Below, piece by piece: positions 12,151 to 22,791 of a stretch of 64,000 nt of DNA (position 1 is the stretch's first letter; the number at the start of each line of letters is the position of its first letter). The notes below the pieces were generated by a model. The model was not told where the DNA came from. It worked only from the letters and a program-made list of their open reading frames with translations, and did no database searches. The position numbers and the translations under genes were made by a program. The DNA is taken from assembly GCF_025399195.1 (NCBI RefSeq), contig NW_026252099.1, forward strand, positions 350,814 through 414,813. The letters are read 5' to 3'. The stretch comes from Umbelopsis ramanniana AG. Lineage: Eukaryota > Mucoromycota > Umbelopsidomycetes > Umbelopsidales > Umbelopsidaceae.

Positions 12151-14894
12151 TTATTGCATGCGCATTTGATTGTAGCCGTGAGATTGATGGTATTGTGGCA
12201 TGGGGGGTGGAACACCTTGTTGTTGTTGATGCATCATCATATCCCGGTACTGCTGAACTCTCATAAATTGCTGCTGTTGGGCATGTGCCAGCTGCCCAGG
12301 ATTTGGTGGTTGCTGCATGGAGAGTTGTTGAAGCTGAGCTGGACTCATGCCGTTCGGAAGTGCTTGAGGAGGCGGTGGCGGTGGCTGTCGCTTTGTGATC
12401 TCGGCCTGCACTTGATATTGGATCTTCTTCAAATTGGCTCGTTCTTGATACAACTGATGTCGCTCGCGTTCAACATGACGCTTCTCTTCTTCAACAGCAG
12501 CTTCCAAATCCTGAAATTGGGTCAACCGCAATTCAAACTTCTCAACTTGCTTTCCAATGTATTCGCATGTCAGTTTAGAAATACGCTTTTCTTCCTCAAA
12601 ATTGGGCACAGTCATAGTGGTGGCTGCTTTGTCGTCATCGGTTGTGGTCTTGTCCGCTTCATCTCCTTTGCTCTTGTCCACGTCCATCTCACTCTCAGTC
12701 TTCTCCTTCTTCACTGCAATGCCCAGCTTTCCTTCCATACCAAGCTCTTTCAATGTAGTGCGAGCAGCAGCCGCAGCGACATCTGGGTCGACGGTAGAGG
12801 CTAAGAATGCAACCACCGACATGATTGGGTTTTCTCCTTGGCTTTCCTTTGACAACTTGTACTGTAGCATTCCTAAATCTGACATGGTGGTCATGGAGTA
12901 AGGGTCTTCCAGTGGCAAATGGAGGAAATGCAAAATGCATTCATCGCGAGTTCGTGTGCCAACATGCTGTGAAACTGCAGACCAGTCTGATGAATACATC
13001 TCCAGGCCTTCCAGAAGCAACAAAGACTCTTGATCAGTCCAAACGGTTTCTTCCTTCTCTTTTGCTTCGACCTTTGTTTTCCGAATGAAGTCTCCACTGA
13101 AGAGCTTGGCGGGAAACTTGCCATCCACATAACAGCTCTCGCAAAGATGTACGTGTGGTGGTTTGCTGCTTTGATATGTAACATCTTCGCATGTCTTCCC
13201 GCAGCTAGTACATTCATTAGGTTCGTCTGCCTCTTCCTTAGCTGTGCCATTCAGTTGATTATTTGATTTGGCAAAAACGTTCTTTCTCAATTCCAAGTTT
13301 GTGTCGAGAGCTTTGCGTGCTGGACTCTCATTAGAGGATGTAACAGTCCCAGCTGGCTTTCCTTGGGAAGGAGTAGCAGCCTGATGCGATTGTAGTGCAC
13401 GAGGCAGTTCCGCGGAAGGTCTAAAGTGACCACTGAGCGGTGCGCCGAGATTGGAAGGTCGTGCATCGGGATCAACCTATAAGAAGCGGTGAGAAGCTAA
13501 TACAGCCTTTACATTATAGACGACTGTGATGCTTACCTGATAATTGATCAGACCCCATTGCTCTAAAAATGCATGTACTCGAATAATAGCGCAAACATCA
13601 CCAGCCAAGTTTCGTCTACATGCCGTGACCGTCAAATATTCTAGTGGATTCAACCTATACGTGTTGATCATGAAATCGCGGTACTCTTTGTATACAGCAG
13701 GCGTTTTAGTTTTGTTGCGATTGTTGAAGAATTCCGGTAATGATTTTCGTTCAATTTCGTGAATGGATGCAAGGTCATGCCAGGCTGCATACGATGGGAG
13801 AAGGACTTCGTATTGTTGTTGTACAAGATATTTTCGAGCTTCTTCCTCAATTTCCAAATCCTCACCGAGATTGCTTTCTTCCAATTTGATCTGTCCGTCG
13901 GTAGCAGCATCAGGTTCGTCGGTTCTAGACTTTTTTAAGGCACCTTCATGCGTCTGTTCGGCATCAGCAATGGGTCGTTTGTTGGTCGATTCAATGGGCT
14001 CGGCATTTTCAACTTGATATTCTTGCTCATTGGCCCACTCGTTAAAGGTGTAACTGCTGTTGAGCCAATCGACACTGACATGGTATGGCTGGTGGTCATC
14101 GTGCTCCGCTTTGCTACTAGTAGAAGCCACACCTTGCAATTGATGAATGTCTTCTACCCATTCATTATATGAATCAGGGTACCCAACCCAGTGCACCAGT
14201 GTCCTTCCATCACGGTCACTGACGACCTTATATTCGTTATCCTGAATACCACTCGGTTGATTGTAGATAATATGGGTAGCAGTTGTCGCGTTCGTAACAT
14301 ATTCAGCTAGAATTTAACAAATTTTTTAATACCAAGCAAAGAGCATCTGATAGTGAGTTCACCGTGTTATTTACCTTCGAGTTCGGCGATCTTTTTCTGC
14401 AGATCTGGTTTATCGGCAGCTGGCACGTTGGATGCAAAAGCAATTTTTCTCTTCTTCAAGAGACCTAGTTCCTTGAGTTGACGAATAACATACTTGAGCA
14501 TGTCGATATTAGTTCCTCTCTCTTCATTTGCATTGAACTGCCAATCAGCAATGTCGTTTTCCGAGCGAAACTGGTAAGCAGCAAATAGAATGTGGTAAAG
14601 GGGAGAATCCGCATTGAGGTGTTCAAGAGAGAAAAACGAGGACGGCAGTCTTGGCGAAATAGACGAGCCATTTTGTCGTGCACTGAAAGCGTCAGATGGA
14701 CTCAAGACATTGTTTTGAAACTGTTGGAAATGCGCAATGAAGTATGCCAATTCCGGAGCGGTAAATGATGTATCTGCACCCTCACTGTCCAGGGCAGTTC
14801 GTAAAGGCTCACACAATGATTCAAACGAATGGATTGTGCTAGGTTGTTCATAGAATGTGAAGTCAACACGTGATGGCGAGCGGTCCAGTGGCAT
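12151..14894 (-). CDS. SWI3/RSC8/SMARCC-type subunit of a SWI/SNF-class chromatin remodeller
   Basis: Core scaffold subunit of SWI/SNF or RSC remodelling complexes in the nucleus; 871 residues from exons 14894-14375, 14306-13537 and 13476-12151. Domains in order: an N-terminal module like that of animal SMARCC, including a chromodomain-like [15 protein letters not shown] (about 225); the SWIRM domain (about 330-425, [17 protein letters not shown]); a ZZ-type zinc finger (C-x2-C, C-x2-C around [10 protein letters not shown] and LCESCY, about 510-545); a SANT domain (about 570-615, [16 protein letters not shown]); a conserved [14 protein letters not shown] block; an acidic K/E/D stretch; a coiled coil (about 710-790); and a Pro/Gln/Met-rich tail. 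Yeast relatives have SWIRM-ZZ-SANT but lack the animal-type N-terminal module. SWI3 versus RSC8 orthology cannot be decided here. Confidence 0.95.
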
Positions 14895-15133
14895 GCTGAG
14901 CGATGACTTGTTTGCCTCAATCGAGGGATGCGCGCAATCAGGCTTGGAGCTGGTGTTCGTGCGCGCTTGTTAAAAAAAAAGCGCAACGATCAAAGGCTGG
15001 TGAGATATATCACGTGTGATGATGTCACCCATGCGCAATTTCCTCTCACTGCAATTTGATTTCGTGGCAGTAAATGAAAGGTGTTTAGCGAGATGTCATA
15101 TAATATAGACCAACAAGACTTCCGAGCGAGAAG

Positions 15134-15415
15134 TTGGATGATTCTAGACAGCTCCCCAGCAATATGAGTGAATTCTATCCTATTCACCGGAACTCGTTGA
15201 ACATACACTATGACAACGCGCATCGAATAGAGGATGTCCTGGGCGTCCAATACGAAGAGTCTCTGTTGCTGACAATTACAAAGGAACTGTGCCCAGTTCG
15301 GTCCTTCAAGGCATTAAAATATCATCCATTGGCATCCAAACGACGATCTGACAAAGTACTTGTCAATTCTAAAGATCCGTCTAAACCTTTGAAAACCACC
15401 ACTATTTCCACATGA
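15134..15415 (+). CDS. Small hypothetical protein (93 aa), unrecognised
   Basis: Open frame of 93 codons starting 239 bases upstream of, and divergent to, the SWI3-like gene. Start is either 15134 or the internal ATG at 15164 (MSEFYPIHRN). The composition is protein-like: mixed charge, a basic segment HPLASKRRSDK and a Ser/Thr-rich end. No domain recognised. The frame's stop overlaps the ATG of a second open frame (15412-15612). A third frame after 15426 reads a basic Arg/Ser-rich sequence to 15615, so an unrecognised intron may extend the protein. It could be lineage-specific or spurious. Confidence 0.35.
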   Translation: MDDSRQLPSNMSEFYPIHRNSLNIHYDNAHRIEDVLGVQYEESLLLTITKELCPVRSFKALKYHPLASKRRSDKVLVNSKDPSKPLKTTTIST

Positions 15416-15967
15416 TTTCGCGAATTGGTGCGTCTCTCGACTTCGCAAAGTCGGTTCCTTCAGTCCGCTTCATCGCTTGCGATCTGGCCTTAGCTCGCGA
15501 CGCTCTATTGTCCGTCGTCATCACTATGGGAAGCTGGTCTTTTTCAGATTTGTTCGACAATCACTATCGTCGCCAAAGCCTACAAAAGAAAATATTGCAA
15601 ATTTTATTTTAAGGCTATAGCTCTTCTTTGCCAAGTCTAGGCTGAAGCAGCATCTCTAGACTCATGTTCGGAAGTTCGATGGACTTCACGAATTTTCTAG
15701 AGAAGTTTATTTCGACGAAAAATGAGATCCAGTAATGTAAACACGGATATAAATGCATATTAGAAATAAAATCAGACAAATGCAAATTCCGTGAAATAAA
15801 ACCAACCCTGCCTGCAGGAGTTTTGCACGAAGCGCTTTTTGATAGCCAAATTTCAAGGTCGCTGTTGGATGAATGCACGTGACTCTCTCAAATTTACGAT
15901 GATTGCAAAAAAACACAAAAATTTAGAGACTACACTTTCAAGTCAATACAGTTGCTGTCAAGGCTCG
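15416..15967. other. Intergenic stretch upstream of the MRPS5 gene
   Basis: The first 200 bases are open in two frames (see the small ORF upstream). The rest is AT-rich and holds no ORF I can support. It must contain the MRPS5 promoter; I see no clear TATA box. Confidence 0.4.
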
Positions 15968-17014
15968 ATGCAGTCCATTTCTCGAGCATTTTCAAAGCTC
16001 TCTGTAGCTTCATATTCAAAGACCTTGAATGGTATGTCTTGACAATGAACCCCAGTGGAAACCTTTGCCCCATGGTGTAGTAAGCATTATACTAAACCTC
16101 CATTTTTCCAGCTGCAGTGCCATGTGCATTGATTCGGTCATACGCTACAACTTCCAACAGGGCACCGAGACATCGCTTGTTAGACGAAAGTAATGCTGCT
16201 GATCTTTCAAAGGTCGATCCCATTCTTGATTTCTCTGACAACAAGCCTGCAAACTTGGATCAGTCAAAGACTTTTCCATTCAACCGACCACCTGAAGTAG
16301 TTCTTAACACAGTCACGGACAATGTCGACACGCCGTTGGATCGCCTCGAGCAAATGCGCTTGTTGAAGAAGGCTCTTGTTGTCAAGCGTGTCGTCAACAT
16401 GAACGGTAAAGGAAAGCAACCTTCTATGTACGCACTCGTTGTGGTCGGAAACGGCAATGGCCTCGCTGGGTATGGTGAGGGTAAGGATGAGGAAGCTAGC
16501 CGAGCAGTACGAAAAGCAACCAACCGAGCGATCAAGAACATGCGATACTTTGAACGTTATGATGAGCGAACCCTTGCTATGGATGTTTCACACAAATTCC
16601 ATGCTACTACCATTCACCTTCGCAGCCGACCTCCAGGTAATTATAATTTGTACTGAACTTGCATTGACATCTGCAGGTCTTTTTTTTATTCCCTAGTCTT
16701 CTGTTTCTAACTTGGTTACTCTCACTATTATTTATAACCTGCTTGTACCTGCTTGGCCGGGTTAACACAAATATTCATCCCTTTGGTTCCTCCGACTAGG
16801 TTTTGGTAATCGATCCAATCATTATATCCACGAAATTTGCCGTTGTGTCGGTATTCATGATTTGAGCGGTAAGGTGATGGGATCACGCACACCTATGAAC
16901 GTCATCAAGGCTACATTCGAAGCTCTCCAACATCAAAAGTTCCCTGAGGAAATTGCACAACTTAGAGGCAAGAAGCTGGCTGATGTTCAACACACATACT
17001 ATGGAGCACAATAG
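15968..17014 (+). CDS. MRPS5: Mitochondrial ribosomal protein uS5m (MRPS5)
   Basis: Small-subunit mitochondrial ribosomal protein of the bacterial S5 family. Exons 15968-16031, 16112-16636 and 16800-17014 give 267 residues. The N-terminus (MQSISRAFSKLSVASYSK, then IRSYATTSN) is rich in R, S and A without acids and looks like a mitochondrial presequence. The S5 N-terminal domain follows with VVKRVVNMNGKGKQ and the glycine-rich VVVGNGNGLAGYGEGK, then EASRAVRKATNRAIKNM. The C-terminal S5 domain spans IHEICRCVGIHDLSGKVMGS. Length and order match fungal homologues. The downstream gap has no gene until the small ORF at 17352. Confidence 0.93.
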
Positions 17015-17301
17015 ATTATTTTTTTTTTAGAATGACCCTCCGTTCGGGTGCAGTATTTTTACTTCTTTGCATTATAGTATATATAAAAAAAGCCAATTTT
17101 TTTGCTAAAGACCATTCCTGGAGAAGAAGCCATGAAGAACAGTTCTGGTTCACGCGCGGTCAGGTGAGCATGCTGTTTATGGGACAACCCTCAATTTTTA
17201 GAAGTGACTGTCAGGGACTTGAAACAACTTGCTTTCTGGGTCCAGGCCTTCTCACCAGCACAAACAAAACAAAAAAAATAGAAAGCAGTGTTAGCCAGGA
17301 G

Positions 17302-17311
17302 CATATAAAAA
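17302..17311 (+). promoter_or_regulatory. TATA box candidate
   Basis: CATATAAAAA lies 41 bases upstream of the ATG of the small ORF at 17352, followed by a pyrimidine-rich leader. The spacing suits a TATA-driven gene with a short 5' UTR. Confidence 0.5.
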
Positions 17312-17351
17312 GCAGAAAGTCTTTCACTTTGTCCTTTTCACTTTTATCCAC

Positions 17352-17588
17352 ATGTTTGATTTCCTTATCCCACGTCGTCAGTCTTCAATGTCTTCCCGCC
17401 GCCCATCAACACGGAGGCGAAGGCGCTCTGATTCCGACCTTGATATAAAACCATCCAGCAATAAGGCTTCAATACTACCAACCCGGCCTGGCCTTCCATC
17501 ACATCAATCCTATTTTCTGGATGTGTATATATCTTTTCCTAGCTTGGAGGATGAAGAAAATATTTGCAATAACGGCATATTGTCGTAA
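17352..17588 (+). CDS. Small basic hypothetical protein (78 aa)
   Basis: Open frame of 78 codons behind a good TATA box. The N-terminal third is strongly basic (RRPSTRRRRRSDSD), and the C-terminal third is acidic and hydrophobic (FLDVYISFPSLEDEEN). No family recognised. The combination of TATA box, short pyrimidine-rich leader, and first ATG opening the frame supports a real gene. The lack of any domain, and a 930-base empty stretch after it, keep confidence low. A 3' intron extending it cannot be excluded. Confidence 0.4.
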   Translation: MFDFLIPRRQSSMSSRRPSTRRRRRSDSDLDIKPSSNKASILPTRPGLPSHQSYFLDVYISFPSLEDEENICNNGILS

Positions 17589-18518
17589 ATCAAAAAATTC
17601 CTTGGCGAAGCGAAAAGATAACCAGGGGGAGCTTTTATGAAAATGGGAAAGCAGTGCGCCGCCCAATCAACAAATAGTCACATACCTTATTTTTTACATG
17701 GATACTTTCAAGCATCTGTACCTCTGCATTTTACTCTAGCATAAAATTCATCTAAATATAAAAATGTCATGCTGAAGAAATGGTGGCATACCATTCAATG
17801 GTATGATCATTGTATTGAACCAAAGCAGTGAATTTGAAGACGATCTCGAGTGTATGATGTTGTTGGATTATTTCCTTCATGTTCAATACACTGAAATATA
17901 TGCATGAATGGTCATTCGACATATTATATGAGTGAGCAAAAGCAAAAAGGAACCAGGAAGATATTTATGGCTTTATCAGAACCTAATGCGCTTTCAAGTG
18001 GGTGTCGGTAGCGACTTTGAAATCACTTTTACAAATGGTTGCCATTCGTATACATACCCTGTGCAAAAACCGCCTTCTTTGATTTACAAACAGGATATCA
18101 ATAAGGTAAACTTTCGGCTAATTTCTTTGTTTCACGCAGTTACGATAGCTTTAAGTGTGTGTAACATCTTGGCTTTGGATGAAGATTTCTCATCCAATTT
18201 TGAAGGCATTCGCTTCTATGTAATTAAAAATATTTTTTACATAGAAATAATCAGTGAGATGATATACAATATGTTTCATCAGATTTGGTGATATATCTTT
18301 GAATGGGAGGGAGAGAAATGGCTGATCAGTCAATGAACCAAGTTCCTTGTGTTGTAGCAGTCACTAATTCTATATAACACTCGAAAGTAAGTAGCCTTTT
18401 TCCTTTGTAACATCGCTTCCTCATCCCTTAGCTTCGTTCTTAAGACCTTTCCAAGCTGCTTCTCCCTCTGACAAATTTCTGCTCTGGTGTGTCTCCATTC
18501 GCCACACATTCATCGTTC
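17589..18518. other. AT-rich intergenic region before the dsRBD gene
   Basis: No recognisable gene. A 119-codon open frame on the plus strand (17932-18291) starts MSKSKKEPGRYLWLYQ and carries a hydrophobic stretch; it is unusually long for such AT-rich DNA but resembles nothing I know. A TATA-like TATATAA at 18371-18377 probably belongs to the dsRBD gene starting at 18519. Confidence 0.45.
17932..18291 (+). CDS. Doubtful hypothetical ORF (119 aa)
   Basis: Uninterrupted for 119 codons in DNA whose AT content should give frequent stops. It has a basic start, a hydrophobic stretch (LISLFHAVTIALSVCNILAL) and an Ile/Phe/Tyr-rich C-terminus. No homologous family recognised, no clear promoter, and codons are AT-rich unlike neighbouring genes. 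Probably chance or a decayed gene, listed for completeness. Confidence 0.15.
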   Translation: MSKSKKEPGRYLWLYQNLMRFQVGVGSDFEITFTNGCHSYTYPVQKPPSLIYKQDINKVNFRLISLFHAVTIALSVCNILALDEDFSSNFEGIRFYVIKNIFYIEIISEMIYNMFHQIW

Positions 18519-20608
18519 ATGCCGTTGAACGACACCAAGACTCCCGTTGGTAAGTGATCTAATTGTGTAAGCTTGTTGTCAGGACCATACTAATGTCTTT
18601 CATAGAATTATTGCGCGAGTACGCCTCGGCTCACAATCTAAACTACCGTTTTGCCTACAAGACTGTACAATCCTCTTATCGTCCTCATGCTCGGTTCGAG
18701 TGCCAGGTGCACATTGGCGAACATCTCTTCGAGGCTGGTTCGGATTTTGCTACTAAGAGCGACGCCATGTATGTGGCTGCCAGAGTGGCAATTCGCTCGC
18801 TCATGGGGGAAACCAAGTCTCCTGAAGGCGATATCAATTCTACAACTCGCTCTCGTTGTGACTTTGAGAGCGCTTGGGGTAATCTGACTGTCCCATGGTG
18901 GGCCAATACCAAGATTCTTGTAGACCGCCTTCAAAATTTGGGCGGATTCACATATTCGTATATTCTAAACGAAATTTGCAAAAGTAAGTCATCACCCACA
19001 CAACCTTTCTTCCCCATCATACCATAACCAGCGCTCTCCAATGCTGCATTTTTGACCATGACAACTCATTCTTCCCCACCCATTTTCACTTTTCTCACCA
19101 TCGTTATCACAGTCTAACACACCCTTTTTTTCTCCATCTTCTCCTTTATTAATAGCCAACAAGATAGCCATACCTCTGAACATTCAGTACAAGGAAATCA
19201 AGGAAGGGGACTTCATTGCGCAATTGGACTTTCTAAACCGGCTCTTCTACACTGCTCAATCACACGCATCAGAGCGTGATGCTAAGCAAGATCTATCTCG
19301 TATAATTGTCTGGACTCTCTTGGGAAAGATTGATCATCGCACTGTCTCGAGATCAGTCCCTTCCGGACAAAATTTGGTCACACAAGCCACGCTGCACTCA
19401 AGTATCGAAGCCACAACCTTCTCTTCTGCTCAAAGCAACCAGCGGGACCCTGTTTCGTGGGCTGATGTGGTTGTTCGCAGAACCTCTCTTTCATCTTCCA
19501 CTGCGGCTCACCCGGGAAGTACTGACCTTAGATCCGAATCTTATGACCAAAGCTCAGTCGCTACCAATAGTCCCAAGACAACCACTACTACGGCCACTAG
19601 TGTCACCACCGGTGATATGGCCTCTATTGGTGTGCTCAAAGACTCTGGCGATCTTCAACCCATCAACACCAAGATGTATCCCTTTCCACGCATGGCCATC
19701 ATGCCAGCCGCTCTAGAAGTGGATGATATTCATGTTGACTGGCCCATAGCAAGTGTTTTTGAGCACCTCGACCTTGATGGTCCCACTAGAGCTGAAATGG
19801 AAGAATTCTCGTCTCCCTCTCCGTCTTTGCTATCTGAATTAAACTTTGGAGCATCCATTCTCACATCGTCTGCATCTTCTATCTTGTCTACCACTAGCCG
19901 TAATACTTCACAACAGTCTTTCATGAACCGTCGTTCCTACAATGCTCCACCCCCACCACCTGCTTCTACAAACGCAATGTCATCTACTGGCTGGTACCAG
20001 CGAGATGTTAGCTCACGCCCCAAAGCGTTTGGATATTCTAGCGCGAAAGGGCGGTTCCCTGAATCGACTCAATCCAACTACAGTCACAAGGATTCTAACT
20101 TCAGAGCCAGACAAGAACCGTCTACTCAAATGAAGCTTACTTCGCCTTACAAGGCATCTCCATGGCAAGGTTCCGGATCCCAGGCTTTGATGGGGCTATC
20201 AGAGCAACCTACATGGGTCAAAACGGCCGTAACAAGACTCTCGGATTTCATGAAGCTTGTCTATCCAAATGACTCTGTCATCCATTATGAACAGTATTAT
20301 TCTTCAGAGTATGTATGCGTTCTGTGTGTGAGCTGGTTTGGGCATGTATCTAACTGCTATTGTTAGTGGGATTCGAGCTAGCGTATCGTGCGGTCATCTG
20401 GGAAAATTTATCAGTCGTAAGGCTGTAGGCACGCAGAGCGCGGGTACTAGCTATACGTTTTCTGAAGTCATAGAAGGTAGGGGAACTTTCTATTTTGACA
20501 TGCTGAACCATATGTTAATGACGAATGCTAACACTAAAAAATTATTCACCGCTGACACTAGACGCTGCCAGTGTTGCGTTGGAAACTATTGCTAGTCAAT
20601 ACTTTTAG
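18519..20608 (+). CDS. Orphan protein with two double-stranded RNA-binding domains
   Basis: Five exons (18519-18549, 18606-18983, 19156-20308, 20367-20476, 20562-20608) give 572 residues. An N-terminal DSRM-like domain (about residues 10-80) shows the alpha-beta-beta-beta-alpha pattern with FECQVHIGEHLFEAGSDFATKSDA and AARVAIRSLMG. A second conserved block follows (about 105-165: LVDRLQNLGGFTYSY, PLNIQYKEIKEGDF). A C-terminal DSRM-like domain (about 495-572) starts HYEQYYS, continues with FSEVIEDAASVALETIA and ends at the stop. The 280-residue linker is Ser/Thr/Pro-rich and disordered. No nuclease, deaminase or helicase domain is present, so it resembles an RNAi or RNA-processing accessory factor, but that is inference. 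It is followed by the Rtc3-like gene on the same strand. Confidence 0.75.
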
Positions 20609-20915
20609 CGTTTCCACCTCCATAGGATGTTGCACATCTATACCATTCATTTCAATAGCCCTTTTCGCTTCACATAGCTCTAGTAATAATATATTTTTTC
20701 TGTAGTCAATTCTTACCAGGTCAGTCCCTATTAAAACCCATAAGCCTTCAGCGGACAATCAAAAATGCTTTCTGAGACAAAAAAAAATTGAATGCGCTAC
20801 GCAATCATGATCTCATGGCCAAAATGGCCCCCACCTTGTAAGTGCAAATATAAAAGCGCCAGAGCACGCCAGCCATCCAAATCATACAATACCTTTTTCT
20901 TAAAACATCAAAAAT
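20609..20915. promoter_or_regulatory. Intergenic region with TATA box for the Rtc3-like gene
   Basis: AAATATAAAAG at 20846-20856 lies 60 bases upstream of the ATG at 20916, a strong TATA box. A C-rich segment (GGCCCCCACC) sits just before it and could be a stress-type element, which is inference only. No ORF supported. Confidence 0.5.
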
Positions 20916-21321
20916 ATGCCCGAAGGACCAACTTGTCGCGTTTCATACAAGGCCGATGGCCAAGAATTTTTCGTCTTTGCTGATGCTGATTACCTTGAGA
21001 AGTGGAAGCAGGATAAGACCATCCCTATTGTGCAGGTTGTTCAATGTAAGTGGAAAAGGAGCCATATTAAAACCTGCGCAGAGCTATAAATAACGCAGAT
21101 TGATTCTTCTAGCCTACGAAATCTTGCATGTTCCAAACGGCGGCAACACAGGCGAAGCAGTTCGACCAGCAAAGGGCGCCTTAGAGTCGGCGTTTGGTAC
21201 CTCCAATACTGACGACATTGTCAAAAAGATTCTCACTGAAGGCGAATACAAGGGAGGAGCCCATCTTGGACGTGCGGAGGCTTACGGTCTAGGCGGTGAT
21301 AAGGGACAAAGTGCCTATTAA
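20916..21321 (+). CDS. RTC3: Rtc3-like SBDS-domain protein
   Basis: Small cytosolic protein consisting of the N-terminal SBDS (FYSH) fold alone, as in yeast Rtc3/YHR087W, thought to act in RNA metabolism. Exons 20916-21045 and 21113-21321 give 112 residues. Family features are FFVFADADYLEKWKQDKTIP in the first half, YEILHVPNGGNTGEA in the centre, then SAFGTSNTDDIVKKILTEG and a Gly-rich C-terminus with GGDKGQSAY, close to the Rtc3 pattern. The strong TATA promoter suggests regulated, possibly stress-responsive expression. Confidence 0.85.
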
Positions 21322-21864
21322 GTAGGCCATGGTTGTGAATACTGTATATATGAAAAACTAAAAAAAATAAAAATCTTTGAGAAAGAAAAATTAAAGCAAA
21401 CATTGTGTGCCACCTCATATTCAACTGGGGACCTGACCGACGTGATTGCCAGTTCACAGTAGATCACCTACCCATTTTGCCCCCACAATCACTGTGGCTT
21501 TATGGAATGAGGCTTGAGGGTTTGAGTTCTACCGGGAAGAACGTGTCAGTGGGCAATCAAACACATGGATGGTGTAGGAATGTGTGACAAAAGAGGAGAT
21601 CGGGGGGAGGCAAAAAAGGAGAAGAGAGAGAGGTAATCATGGCTAGAGGGTCGCTCTCTGCGTGTGGATCTCAATCTACGCGTCCCATCCTAGATGCAAA
21701 CCCAAGTACTACTATAATATAAATGTACTTGCGTGTTGTGTATAATATAATTATATTTACTTTTCTTTTTTATTTTTCCTTGGTTGACCAGGCGATTGCG
21801 CTTCTTCTTTTTTTTTCTTCTTCCTCTTGATACTAACTCTTTGCAATCAAGCCTTATTGAAAAA
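21322..21864. other. Intergenic region upstream of the RGS gene
   Basis: Contains the Rtc3-like 3' UTR and the RGS promoter. A purine-rich segment (about 21585-21635) and an AT-rich segment (about 21711-21770) precede a T-rich leader next to the start codon. No gene seen. Confidence 0.4.
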
Positions 21865-22791
21865 ATGGACACATCTCTATACGAACCACCAATAACACCA
21901 TCCTCCACGTTCACGTTGGAGGACGTTTTGAAGAACAATACCAGCCTGGCATTCAACAATTTTTACTTGTATTTACAACAAACCTACTGTACGGAAAATT
22001 TGGAATTTTGGCTGGCTGTTCAACGCTACAAGCATTGTATTGTCGTCTTTTTTGACGAGCGAAAATGCAACCAACAGGCCCTGGCATATTATGAAGATAA
22101 CGAGTGGATACCTAAACCAGTGGATGTAGACCCTACTATAAAGTTAAAAAATGACCAGGAAATCCACTTGACTGAATCAGAGGCTAGCCTGTTACCGCAA
22201 TCTCAAACCGTCTACTTCAACTTGCTCCGTCAAAAGTTGAGTCAAATCCTCACCACGTTCATCTGTGTCAATGCTCCTCAGGAAATCAATATACCCTGCG
22301 ACATGAGAGAAGAAATATTATACCACGTTCGCTCCGGCAACCTTCACCCCATGATTTTCAATCCGGCGTGTGAAGCTGTATTAGAATTGATGCGGGTGAA
22401 CTCGTTTATTCCTTGGCTGAGCGATATCGTTGCTCGCGAGCAAGAGCAACAAAAGAAGAAACGCAACAAGGAGGCTAGAGAAGCTAATCGATTGAGTATT
22501 AGCAGTTTTCGTCTTCGACGCTTGCGTAGCTTCTCATCATTTGATTCAGCAAGCACGTTCTCTAAAGGGGAGGATGATCGTAAACAACGCCATAAACGAA
22601 TGTTTCAAATCATTCAACGTATATCACGTACATTAGGATTGGCATCCAAAACCACCAATCGTCCCATTGGTCTAAACCCTCCTTCATTTGAAAGCACTCT
22701 CTTGTTGGCTCCCTTGTCTCTGGCTGCGTCGACGCCGCCACAGACGCCAGTATCTGGGGATCGTCGCTCCTCTTGGATTTGGAAGCGATAG
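21865..22791 (+). CDS. RGS-domain protein (regulator of G-protein signalling)
   Basis: Single exon, 308 residues. The RGS domain begins with TLEDVLKNNTSLAFNNFYLY and CTENLEFWLAVQRYK, which form the first helices and the Galpha-contact region. An insertion of about 60 residues (YEDNEWIPKPVDVDP onward) separates these from the second half (INIPCDMREEILYHV, then FNPACEAVLELMRVNSFIPWLSD). The domain should accelerate GTP hydrolysis by heterotrimeric G-protein alpha subunits. The C-terminal 90 residues are basic and Ser-rich without membrane segments. The start at 21865 is the first ATG after a T-rich leader. Confidence 0.92.
   Translation: MDTSLYEPPITPSSTFTLEDVLKNNTSLAFNNFYLYLQQTYCTENLEFWLAVQRYKHCIVVFFDERKCNQQALAYYEDNEWIPKPVDVDPTIKLKNDQEIHLTESEASLLPQSQTVYFNLLRQKLSQILTTFICVNAPQEINIPCDMREEILYHVRSGNLHPMIFNPACEAVLELMRVNSFIPWLSDIVAREQEQQKKKRNKEAREANRLSISSFRLRRLRSFSSFDSASTFSKGEDDRKQRHKRMFQIIQRISRTLGLASKTTNRPIGLNPPSFESTLLLAPLSLAASTPPQTPVSGDRRSSWIWKR

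Noticed and set aside
15615-15916. Minus-strand ORFs of 69-87 codons upstream of MRPS5
   Set aside because: Overlapping frames without motifs in an AT-rich promoter region.
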